Assembly: GCA_036260375.1 (NCBI GenBank)
Contig: DASZZZ010000041.1
Location: forward strand, 1 to 17,794
Direction: 5' to 3'
From: DASZZZ01 sp036260375
GTDB taxonomy: Bacteria > Actinomycetota > CADDZG01 > WHSQ01
Length of the DNA stretch: 17,794 nt
Shown: one piece after another, positions 1-6,167 of the stretch
Layout of the letters: every line of letters starts with the position of its first letter
Numbering within the stretch: the first letter of the stretch is position 1
Program-made: the position numbers and the translations under genes
The notes under the pieces: generated by a model
Seen by the model: the letters and a program-made list of their open reading frames with translations, nothing else
Database searches by the model: none
Told to the model about the DNA's origin: nothing

Positions 1-2
1 GC

Positions 3-218
3 TACGCCTACCTGCTCAAGGACCGCGTGGCCGAGGGTGACCAGCTCATCCGGGCCATCCGGGCCGTGGCCACCGGCGGTTCGATGCTCGACCCGAGCAT
101 CGTCGACTCGCTCGTCCGCCCGGTCACCGACCAGTCGGAGCTGACGCCCGCGGGGGCCGCGAGCCGCGGCACCGCTGCGCTGTCCACCGAAGACGAGCAC
201 GCACCCCCGGGGAACTGA
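3..218 (+). CDS. Response-regulator receiver, C-terminal fragment (5' end outside window), no HTH domain
   Basis: The frame is open from the window edge and reads YLLKDRVAEGDQL, then IRAIRAVATGGSMLDPSIV. This is the end of a NarL/FixJ-type receiver: the conserved LLKD lysine strand, the last helix and the GGS-LDP linker. In family members a LuxR-type HTH of about 65 residues follows, starting around an LTPRE motif. Here the text reaches SELTP and then runs only about 21 further low-complexity residues to the stop. It is therefore a receiver-only protein, or one that has lost its DNA-binding domain. The TGA stop overlaps the pyrD ATG (ATGA), so the two are probably co-translated. The phosphoacceptor Asp lies upstream of the window and cannot be checked. 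The family call is firm; the function is unknown. Confidence 0.75.
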   Translation, partial: YAYLLKDRVAEGDQLIRAIRAVATGGSMLDPSIVDSLVRPVTDQSELTPAGAASRGTAALSTEDEHAPPGN

Positions 219-1165
219 TGGCCGAACGACGCACGATGCGCCCCGACCTCTCGGTGAAGCTCGCCGGCCTCGAGCTGTCGAACCCCGTGCTCGTCGCGTC
301 GGGGACGTTCGGCGCCGGCCGTGAGGCGTCCGCGTTCCTCGACCTGGCCGGGCCCGGCGGCATCATCGTCAAGTCGATGACGCTCGTCCCCTGGAGGGGC
401 AAGCCGACGCCGCGGATGTGCGAGACGCCGTCGGGGATGCTCAACGCGATCGGCATCCAGAACAAGGGCGTCGACCACTTCCTCGCCGAGGACCTGCCGT
501 GGCTCCTCAAGCAGGGCGTCACCGTGTTCGCGTCGATCGCCGGCAACACCGTCGACGAGTTCGTGCGCGTCGCCGACAAGCTCAGGACCGGGGGCCGCGG
601 GATCGCGGGGGTCGAGCTCAACATCTCGTGCCCGAACCTCGAGGACCGCAACGACATGTTCGCCCACTCGCCGGAGGCAACCGCCGCGGTCGTGGGCGCG
701 GTCAAGGACGCGCTGCGGCGCGTCCCCGTGTTCGCGAAGCTGTCGCCCAACGTCACGTCGGTGCTCGACGTCGCCGCCGCGGCGGTCGACGCCGGAGCCG
801 ACGGGCTGTCGCTCGTCAACACGCTCATGGGCATGGCGATCGACGTCGAGACGCGCCGGCCGAAGCTCGCGTCGGCGATCGGGGGGTTGTCGGGCCCCGC
901 GCTGCGGCCGGTCGCGGTGCGCATCGTCCACGAGGTCCACCGCGCCTACCCGCACGTCCCGATCATCGGGCAGGGCGGCGTGACCACCGGTCTCGACGCG
1001 GTCGAGCTCATGCTCGCCGGGGCGAGCGCGGTCGCGGTCGGAACCGCGAACTTCGTCAACCCGCGCGCGACGCTCGACGTCGCGCGCGGAGTCGCCGAGT
1101 ACCTCGCGCGCCACAACCTCGCAAGCCCCGCCGAGCTCGTGGGCGCGGTCAAGGTCGAGGCGTGA
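218..1165 (+). CDS. pyrD: Dihydroorotate dehydrogenase, class 1B catalytic subunit
   Basis: Oxidises dihydroorotate to orotate, the fourth step of pyrimidine synthesis, in the cytoplasm with FMN. The 315-residue TIM-barrel has the class 1 signature: VLVASGTFG near 24-32, the NISCPN motif with catalytic Cys138 (Cys, not Ser, is the class 1 base), FAKLSPN with Lys174, and an FMN-phosphate loop GQGGVTTG near 251. The length and NISCPN context fit class 1B, whose partner PyrK carries FAD and a 2Fe-2S cluster and passes electrons to NAD+. No pyrK lies in this window, though it could be upstream. The start is ATG 218, overlapping the previous stop; an in-frame ATG at 236 would still keep the barrel. 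The stop overlaps the pyrF GTG (GTGA). Confidence 0.95.
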   Translation: MAERRTMRPDLSVKLAGLELSNPVLVASGTFGAGREASAFLDLAGPGGIIVKSMTLVPWRGKPTPRMCETPSGMLNAIGIQNKGVDHFLAEDLPWLLKQGVTVFASIAGNTVDEFVRVADKLRTGGRGIAGVELNISCPNLEDRNDMFAHSPEATAAVVGAVKDALRRVPVFAKLSPNVTSVLDVAAAAVDAGADGLSLVNTLMGMAIDVETRRPKLASAIGGLSGPALRPVAVRIVHEVHRAYPHVPIIGQGGVTTGLDAVELMLAGASAVAVGTANFVNPRATLDVARGVAEYLARHNLASPAELVGAVKVEA

Positions 1166-1890
1166 GCGCGCCGGCGGCGCGCGCGCGCGCCGCGCTCGCG
1201 GCCCGGCCGTTGTGCGTCGCGCTCGACTCCCTCGACGCGGCCGAGGTCGAGCGCGTGGCGCGCGCCGTGGCTCCGCACGCGGGGATGCTCAAGCTCGGGC
1301 TCGGCCCGTTCGTCGCGCACGGCGGCGAGCTCGCGCGCGCGGTCGCGTCGCTGCGGCCGCTGTTCATCGACCTCAAGCTCCACGACATCCCCGCGCAGGT
1401 GGAGGGCGCGGCGCGCGCCGCGGCGCGGCTCGGAGCACGCTGCGTGACGGTGCACGCGGCGGGCGGCAGCGACATGGTGCGGGCCGCGGTCGAGGGCGCC
1501 GGCGACGACACTGCGGTGCTGGCGGTCACCGTCCTTACGAGCCTCGACGACTCCGCCCTCGCCGCGACTGGCGTCGCGTCGCCGGCGCGCGACCAGGTCG
1601 TGCGCCTCGCGGAGCTGGCGCTCCGCGCGGGGGCCGCGGGGCTCGTGTGCTCGCCGCTCGAGGTCGCCGAGCTGCGCGCCCGTCTCGGCGCCGCGGCGGC
1701 CGGCGGACCCGCGCTCGTCGTGCCGGGCATCCGGCCCCCGGGCAGCGCGCCCGACGACCAGCGCCGCACGCTCGGCCCGCGCGACGCGCTCGACGCCGGC
1801 GCCGACGTGCTCGTCGTGGGCCGCCCCGTCACCGGCGCGCCCGACCCGGGGGCCGCTGCGCGCGCCCTGGCCGCGGACCTCGAGCGGTGA
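1162..1890 (+). CDS. pyrF: Orotidine-5'-phosphate decarboxylase
   Basis: Converts OMP to UMP, the last step of de novo pyrimidine synthesis. The 242-residue barrel starts at GTG 1162, inside the pyrD stop (GTGA). Visible family marks are CVALDSLD near 18-25, MLKLG with Lys44, and the catalytic DLKLHDIP motif with Asp70, Lys72 and Asp75. VTVLTS, VVPGIRP and VLVVGRPVTGAPDP (phosphate-binding Arg near the C-terminus) follow. The DLKLHD form is the short group typical of most bacteria, not the longer type found in mycobacteria. Its GTGA overlap with pyrE suggests coupled translation of pyrD-pyrF-pyrE. The open frame extends far upstream inside pyrD, but homology begins only at this GTG. Confidence 0.96.
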   Translation: MSAPAARARAALAARPLCVALDSLDAAEVERVARAVAPHAGMLKLGLGPFVAHGGELARAVASLRPLFIDLKLHDIPAQVEGAARAAARLGARCVTVHAAGGSDMVRAAVEGAGDDTAVLAVTVLTSLDDSALAATGVASPARDQVVRLAELALRAGAAGLVCSPLEVAELRARLGAAAAGGPALVVPGIRPPGSAPDDQRRTLGPRDALDAGADVLVVGRPVTGAPDPGAAARALAADLER

Positions 1891-2468
1891 ACCCCGCCGA
1901 GGTCGTCGCGGTCCTGGAGCGTCACGGCGCGCTGCTGCAGGGCCACTTCGTGCTGTCGTCGGGACGCCACTCCGACGTCTTCGTGCAGAAGTTCCGCGCC
2001 CTCGAGCACCCGCGGCTCGCGCAGGCGTTCGGCGACGCGCTCGCGCGGGCGTTCTCCGGCGCGCGCTTCGACGTCGTCGCGAGCCCCGCGGTGGGCGCCA
2101 TCGTGCTCGGGTTCACGACCGCGCTCGCGGCGGACGCGCGCTTGGTGTTCGCGGAGCGCGTCGGCGGCTCGCTCGAGCTGCGGCGCGGCTTTCGCATCAC
2201 GCCCCACGAGCGCGTGCTGGTCGTCGAGGACGTCGTGACGACCGGGGGCTCGGCGCGCGCGGTGGTGAACCTCGTGCGCGCCGCGGGCGGCGTGCCGGTA
2301 GGGGTCGGCGCGCTCGTCGACCGCATGGATCCGGCCCGGCCCCCGTCGCTCGGCGTCCCGGTCCGCGCGCTCGCCCGCGTCGAGGCGCGCTCGTGGGAGC
2401 CGTCCGAGTGCCCCGCGTGCCGGCGGGGCGAGGCCCTCGAGGATCCCGGGAGCAGCCGCCTGCGATAG
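1887..2468 (+). CDS. pyrE: Orotate phosphoribosyltransferase
   Basis: Joins orotate to PRPP to give OMP. The 193-residue protein starts at GTG 1887, overlapping the pyrF stop. It has the LLQGHFVLSSGRHSDVF N-terminus of the family, a SPAVGAIVLGF loop near 66-76, and the PRPP-binding stretch VLVVEDVVTTGGSA near 110-123 with the two acidic residues expected. The C-terminal tail ECPACRRGEALEDPGS is the CPxCxxG...PGS form seen in one bacterial PyrE subgroup. With pyrD and pyrF it gives three consecutive steps of one pathway in a coupled unit. Transcription probably continues to moaA, 38 nt downstream, as no terminator is visible. Confidence 0.96.
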   Translation: MNPAEVVAVLERHGALLQGHFVLSSGRHSDVFVQKFRALEHPRLAQAFGDALARAFSGARFDVVASPAVGAIVLGFTTALAADARLVFAERVGGSLELRRGFRITPHERVLVVEDVVTTGGSARAVVNLVRAAGGVPVGVGALVDRMDPARPPSLGVPVRALARVEARSWEPSECPACRRGEALEDPGSSRLR

Positions 2469-2506
2469 GCCCGCCCGTTGCGGGACGCCCGTGCGATCAT
2501 GGCGCG

Positions 2507-3514
2507 ATGGAGCCGACCCTCGCCGACGCGCTCGGCCGACCGGTCCGAGACCTGCGCGTGTCGGTCACCGACCGGTGCAACTTCCGTTGCGTCTACTGCA
2601 TGCCGAAGGAGGTCTTCGGGCGCGACCACGCGTTCCTGGAGCGGTCGGAGCTGCTGACGTTCGAGGAGATCGAGCGCGTCGTGCGCGCGTTCGTCGCGTG
2701 CGGGGTGCGGAAGGTGCGCCTCACCGGCGGCGAGCCGCTCGTGCGGCGCGACGTCGAGCGACTCGTGGCGCTGCTCGCCGCGGTGCCGGGCGTCGACCTC
2801 GCCCTGACGACCAACGGCGCCGCGCTCGCAGCGAAGGCACCCGCGCTCGCGGCCGCCGGTCTGGGACGCGTCACCGTGAGCCTCGACTCGCTCGACGACG
2901 ACGCGTTCCGAGCGCTCAACGACGTCGACTTCCCGGTCGCGCGCGTGCTCGAGGGCATCGACGCGGCCGCGGCCGCGGGAATGCCGGTGAAGATCAACGT
3001 CGTCGTCAAGCGCGGCGTGAACGACGGCGACGTCGTCGCGATCGCGCGCCGGTTCAAGGGGACCGGCCACGTCGTCCGCTTCATCGAGTACATGGACGTC
3101 GGCACCACCAACGGCTGGCGCATGGACGACGTCGTGCCGGCGCGCGACATCGTCGCCGCGATCGACGCCGCGATGCCGCTGGAGCCGGTCGCGGCGGGGT
3201 ATCGCGGCGAGGTGGCGCGGCGGTTCCGCTACCGCGACGGCGGCGGGGAGATCGGCGTCGTCGCGTCGGTCACGCAACCGTTCTGCGGCGACTGCACGCG
3301 CGCGCGACTGTCGGCGGAGGGCCGCCTCTACACGTGCCTGTTCGCGGCGCGCGGCCACGACCTGCGCGCGCCGGTGCGCGCGGGCGCGTCGCACGACGAC
3401 CTCGTCGCGACCATCGCGCGCGTGTGGCGTGCGCGCTCCGATCGCTACTCCGAGCAACGGTCGGAGTCGAGCGCGGCGACGCCGAAGGTGGAGATGTCCT
3501 ACATCGGCGGCTGA
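2507..3514 (+). CDS. moaA: GTP 3',8-cyclase (molybdenum cofactor biosynthesis protein A)
   Basis: A radical-SAM enzyme that rearranges GTP in the first step of molybdopterin synthesis. The 335-residue protein has the N-terminal cluster motif with Cys24, Cys28 and Cys31 (CNFRCVYC), LTGGEPLVR for SAM binding, and TNGA. The second 4Fe-4S site near the C-terminus, FCGDCTRARL...YTC, has C-x2-C-x13-C spacing. The protein ends in SYIGG; a terminal GG is required in characterised MoaA proteins. The start is ATG 2507, just ahead of the conserved LADALGRPVRDLRVSVTDRCN; the Shine-Dalgarno is weak. No other moa or moe gene is in the window, so it sits alone between the pyrimidine genes and mihF. The frame ends 32 nt before a clear promoter (3529-3559). 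Confidence 0.96.
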   Translation: MEPTLADALGRPVRDLRVSVTDRCNFRCVYCMPKEVFGRDHAFLERSELLTFEEIERVVRAFVACGVRKVRLTGGEPLVRRDVERLVALLAAVPGVDLALTTNGAALAAKAPALAAAGLGRVTVSLDSLDDDAFRALNDVDFPVARVLEGIDAAAAAGMPVKINVVVKRGVNDGDVVAIARRFKGTGHVVRFIEYMDVGTTNGWRMDDVVPARDIVAAIDAAMPLEPVAAGYRGEVARRFRYRDGGGEIGVVASVTQPFCGDCTRARLSAEGRLYTCLFAARGHDLRAPVRAGASHDDLVATIARVWRARSDRYSEQRSESSAATPKVEMSYIGG

Positions 3515-3528
3515 GGCGCGCGGCGGCG

Positions 3529-3559
3529 TTGGCGGGCCGCGCGACGCCCTGCCTATAAT
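3529..3559 (+). promoter_or_regulatory. Predicted housekeeping promoter of mihF operon
   Basis: A perfect TATAAT lies at 3554-3559 in an otherwise extremely GC-rich gap. The best -35 is TTGGCG at 3529-3534 with a 19-nt spacer, slightly long. Transcription would begin near 3566, about 80 nt before the mihF ATG. The following TATAATCCG context also occurs at the riboflavin promoter (12495). Inference from motif only. Confidence 0.65.
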
Positions 3560-3574
3560 CCGCACGGCTCGGGG

Positions 3575-3600
3575 GCTGCTCGACACCACGGTCGTGCAGC
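3575..3600 (+). promoter_or_regulatory. Hairpin in mihF 5' leader
   Basis: GCTGC (3575-3579) pairs with GCAGC (3596-3600) and CGAC (3581-3584) with GTCG (3591-3594), separated by one T:T mismatch and closing a 6-nt loop. It lies between the promoter and the Shine-Dalgarno. No U-tract follows, so it is not an intrinsic terminator. Its role is unknown. Confidence 0.4.
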
Positions 3601-3630
3601 GCGGGACGACGGCTTGCCTCGGCACGACCT

Positions 3631-3638
3631 AAGGAGGT
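3631..3638 (+). promoter_or_regulatory. Strong ribosome binding site of mihF
   Basis: AAGGAGGT is a full complement to the 16S anti-Shine-Dalgarno, 8 nt before ATG 3647. It decides this start over the in-frame ATG at 3614. It is the strongest site of its kind in the window and fits an abundant nucleoid protein. Confidence 0.85.
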
Positions 3639-3646
3639 TTTCCCGG

Positions 3647-3964
3647 ATGCCCCTACCACCACCGCTCAGCGAGGAGCAGCGGCGGGCGGCCCTCGAGAAG
3701 GCCAAGGTCGCCCGCCACAAGCGCGCCGAGCTCAAGGAGCAGCTCAAGAGCGGCCGAACGACGCTGGGCGAGCTGCTCGAGCGGACTGGTGACGAGGTCG
3801 TCGGCAAGATGAAGGTCGCTACCGTCCTCGAGTCGCTCCCCGGCGTCGGGCGCGTGCGCGCCCGCAAGATCATGGAGCGGCTCGACATCTCCGAGTCGCG
3901 CCGGCTCCGAGGCCTCGGCGCGAAGCAGAAGCAGAACCTCCTCTCCGAGTTCGCCCGCAGGTAG
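3647..3964 (+). CDS. mihF: Integration host factor, actinobacterial type (mIHF)
   Basis: A small basic nucleoid-associated protein of 105 residues. In mycobacteria and streptomycetes the family binds and bends DNA and is needed for L5 phage integration and chromosome organisation. The first half (about 5-45) is helical and charged (LSEEQRRAALEKAKVARHKRAEL). The second half carries the ribosomal-S13-like helix-hairpin-helix: KVATVLESLPGVGRVRARKIME, then SESRRLRGLGAKQKQNLL. The start at ATG 3647 is set by the strong Shine-Dalgarno 8 nt upstream. It heads the gmk-rpoZ-coaBC-metK run, a conserved order in Actinomycetota. Not to be confused with the unrelated alpha/beta IHF of Proteobacteria. Confidence 0.95.
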   Translation: MPLPPPLSEEQRRAALEKAKVARHKRAELKEQLKSGRTTLGELLERTGDEVVGKMKVATVLESLPGVGRVRARKIMERLDISESRRLRGLGAKQKQNLLSEFARR

Positions 3965-3972
3965 CGTCGGGC

Positions 3973-4569
3973 GTGACGACCCCGGGCGCGGCCGCGCGCC
4001 GCGCGCGCGGCCGCCTGTTCGTCGTCTCGGGCCCGTCGGGGGCCGGCAAGGGCACGGTCGTCCGCAAAGCGCTCGCGCGCCGCCCCGGCGTTCGCCTGTC
4101 GGTGTCCGCGACGACGCGGCCGCCGCGCCCCGGCGAGCGCGACGGCGTCGAGTACCACTTCGTGGGCGAGCCCGAGTTCCGCCGCATGCGCGACGCCGGC
4201 GAGCTGCTCGAGTGGGCCGAGGTGTACGGGAACCTGTACGGGACCCCCCGGCGCGACGTCGACGACGCGCTCGACGCCGGGGGCGACGTGCTGTGCGAGC
4301 TCGACATCCAGGGCGCCGAGGCGATCCGCCGGGCGGCGCCCGACGCGATCCTCGTGTTCATCGAGCCGCCGTCCGTCGACGACCTGCGGACCCGGCTCGA
4401 GGACCGTGGGACCGAGGGCCCCGACGAGCGCGCGCGCCGGATGGCGGCCGCCCGGAGCGAGCTGCGGAGCAAGGCGCTGTTCGACCACGTCGTGGTCAAC
4501 GACGACGCCGACGAGGCCGCCGCCGCCCTCGTCCGTATACTGGAGGCACCGAGAGCCGGAAAGGGTTGA
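3973..4569 (+). CDS. gmk: Guanylate kinase
   Basis: Phosphorylates GMP to GDP with ATP. The 198-residue protein starts at GTG 3973, 8 nt after the mihF stop. The P-loop GPSGAGKG is at 20-27. The GMP-binding region SATTRPPRPGERDGVEYHF follows, then GELLEWAEVYGNLYGTP and the LCELDIQGAEAIR Walker-B region. FIEPPS, the lid arginines and FDHVVVNDD complete the family pattern. All key positions look intact and the length is typical. The 3' end contains a rare ATA codon within a candidate -10 element for rpoZ. The TGA overlaps by one base an ATG that opens a three-codon mini-ORF leading to rpoZ. Confidence 0.96.
   Translation: MTTPGAAARRARGRLFVVSGPSGAGKGTVVRKALARRPGVRLSVSATTRPPRPGERDGVEYHFVGEPEFRRMRDAGELLEWAEVYGNLYGTPRRDVDDALDAGGDVLCELDIQGAEAIRRAAPDAILVFIEPPSVDDLRTRLEDRGTEGPDERARRMAAARSELRSKALFDHVVVNDDADEAAAALVRILEAPRAGKG
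4536..4541 (+). promoter_or_regulatory. Candidate internal promoter (-10) for rpoZ
   Basis: TATACT lies at 4536-4541 inside the 3' end of gmk and forces an ATA isoleucine codon, which is rare here. The start would be near 4548, about 30 nt before rpoZ. No recognisable -35 is seen, so this is tentative. Confidence 0.35.
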
Positions 4570-4576
4570 TGACGCA

Positions 4577-4825
4577 GTGATCGAGCCGAAGATCGAGAAC
4601 CTCCTCGACAGCGCCGACAGCAAGTACACGCTGGTGAGCATGGCCGCCAAGCGCAGCCGCCAGATCAACGCCTACTTCAGCCAGCTGGGCGAGGGCGTCG
4701 CCGAGTTCACGCCCCCGCAGGTCGCCCTGAGCCCCGAGGAGGCGCCCAAGGCGCTGTCGATCGCGCTCCAGGAGATCGCCGAGGGCAAGGTCTCCTACGA
4801 GCGCACCGCCGACGGCATCAAGTAG
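4577..4825 (+). CDS. rpoZ: DNA-directed RNA polymerase omega subunit
   Basis: The omega subunit helps fold and dock the beta' subunit of RNA polymerase. The 82-residue protein begins MIEPKIENLLDSADSKYTLV, followed by AAKRSRQINAYFSQLGEG, the conserved helix of the family. It ends with PKALSIALQEIAEGKVSYER. The only usable in-frame start is GTG 4577; the ATG at 4569 is in another frame and ends after three codons, its TGA overlapping this GTG. A GGAAAGGG stretch at 4558-4565 could serve as the ribosome site. It lies between gmk and coaBC, the classical neighbourhood. Confidence 0.95.
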   Translation: MIEPKIENLLDSADSKYTLVSMAAKRSRQINAYFSQLGEGVAEFTPPQVALSPEEAPKALSIALQEIAEGKVSYERTADGIK

Positions 4826-4838
4826 CGACCGGCCCGCG

Positions 4839-6167
4839 ATGTCCTCCGCCGGCGGCGGCGACCCGAGGGGCCGTCATCCCGGCGCCGGCGCGGCCGTCGC
4901 CGGCCGCCGGATCGTGCTGTGCGTGACCGGCGGCATCGCCGCGTACAAGGTCGTCCAGGCGGCGCGCGACCTCGCCCTCGCCGGCGCCGACGTGCGCGTC
5001 GCCATGACGGCCGCGGCCCGCCGCTTCGTCGGGGCGCAGACGTTCGCGTCGCTGACCGGCAATCCAGTCGCCACCGACCTGTTCACCGACGCGCACGACG
5101 TGCCCCACGTCGAGCTCGCGCGCGAGGCCGACCTCGTCGTCGTCGCGCCGGCGACCGCGGACGTGCTCGCCAAGATGGCGGCCGGAATCGCCGACGACCT
5201 CGTGACCGCCACGCTGCTCACGGCCGCGTGCCCCGTGGTCGTGGTGCCGGCGATGCACACCGAGATGTGGGAGCACGCCGCGACGCGCGCCAACGTCGCG
5301 ACGCTCGCGGCGCGCGGGGTGACGTTCGTCGGGCCGTCCGAGGGCGAGCTGTCGTCGGGCGACACGGGGGCCGGGCGCCTGGTCGAACCCGACGCGATCG
5401 TGGCCGCCGCCGTCGCCGCGCTCGAGCGGCGCGGCGACCTCGCGGGGCGGCGCGTGGTCGTCACCGCCGGCGGCACCCAGGAGCCGATCGACCCGGTGCG
5501 CTACGTCGGCAACCGGTCGTCGGGGCGGATGGGGTTCGCGCTCGCCGCCGAGGCGCGGCGCCGCGGCGCCGACGTCGTCGCGGTCGTCGGCGCCGCAACC
5601 GCGCCGGCCCCGGCGGGCGTGGAGGTCGTGCGGGTGCGCTCGGCCGAGGAGATGAGGGCCGCGGTGACCGCGCGCGCCGGCGACGCCGACGTCGTCGTCA
5701 TGGCCGCCGCGGTCGCCGACTTCCGTCCCGCCGAGCCCGCCGCGCGCAAGCTCAAGAAGGCGGCCGGGCCTCCGGAGATCGCGCTCGTCCCGACCCCCGA
5801 CATCCTCGCCGAGCTCGGCCGCATGCCGGGCCGGCGCGCCGTGCTCGTGGGGTTCGCGGCCGAGACCGAGCGCGACCCCGCGGCGCTCGGGCGCGCGGCC
5901 GAGGACAAGCGCGTGGCGAAGGGCGCCGACCTCGTGGTAGCGAACGACGTCGCCAGCGCGGACTCGGGCTTCGAGGTCGGCACGACCCGGGCCGTCGTCG
6001 CGGGCCCGGACGGCATCGCCGACGCCGGTCTCACGAGCAAGGACGCGCTCGCCGCCTTGGTCGTCGAGCGCGTGGTCGGTATCCTTGCGGCGCGCGACGG
6101 CCGCGCGGCCGGCGACGATGCGTTCACGTCAGGGGGGAGCATGAACTCACGGGGCGGTGTGGCATGA
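4839..6167 (+). CDS. coaBC: Bifunctional phosphopantothenoylcysteine decarboxylase / phosphopantothenate-cysteine ligase
   Basis: Catalyses two consecutive coenzyme A steps: ligation of cysteine to 4'-phosphopantothenate (CoaB, C-terminal half, CTP-dependent) and decarboxylation to phosphopantetheine (CoaC, N-terminal half, FMN). The protein has 442 residues. CoaC shows VTGGIAAYK near 29-37, catalytic His90 in VPHVELA, and PAMHTEMW at 137-144, where Asn of the PAMNxxMW motif is His, a variant I recall from other Actinomycetota. The clamp Cys of E. coli is not seen (SSGDTGAGR). CoaB begins near 205 with VVVTAGGTQEPIDPVRYVGNRSSGRMG, has KLKK at 304-307 and VANDV at 367-371. The last 20 residues are a non-conserved tail that overlaps the metK start (ATGA). 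Confidence 0.95.
   Translation: MSSAGGGDPRGRHPGAGAAVAGRRIVLCVTGGIAAYKVVQAARDLALAGADVRVAMTAAARRFVGAQTFASLTGNPVATDLFTDAHDVPHVELAREADLVVVAPATADVLAKMAAGIADDLVTATLLTAACPVVVVPAMHTEMWEHAATRANVATLAARGVTFVGPSEGELSSGDTGAGRLVEPDAIVAAAVAALERRGDLAGRRVVVTAGGTQEPIDPVRYVGNRSSGRMGFALAAEARRRGADVVAVVGAATAPAPAGVEVVRVRSAEEMRAAVTARAGDADVVVMAAAVADFRPAEPAARKLKKAAGPPEIALVPTPDILAELGRMPGRRAVLVGFAAETERDPAALGRAAEDKRVAKGADLVVANDVASADSGFEVGTTRAVVAGPDGIADAGLTSKDALAALVVERVVGILAARDGRAAGDDAFTSGGSMNSRGGVA

Noticed and set aside
2469..2506. Short hairpin CCCGTTGCGGG and a GATCAT -10-like word before moaA
   Set aside because: The stem is 4 bp with no T-run, and GATCAT is a poor -10 without a -35. Both are expected by chance.
1922..3625. 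Long open frame on the minus strand opposite pyrE-moaA
   Set aside because: It is the antisense shadow of high-GC codons: Arg/Asp/His-rich with no domain pattern, while the + strand has clear pyrE and moaA.
6080..6085. TATCCT inside coaBC as a possible metK promoter
   Set aside because: It has only a weak match, no -35, and similar words occur elsewhere in frame (for example near 9256).
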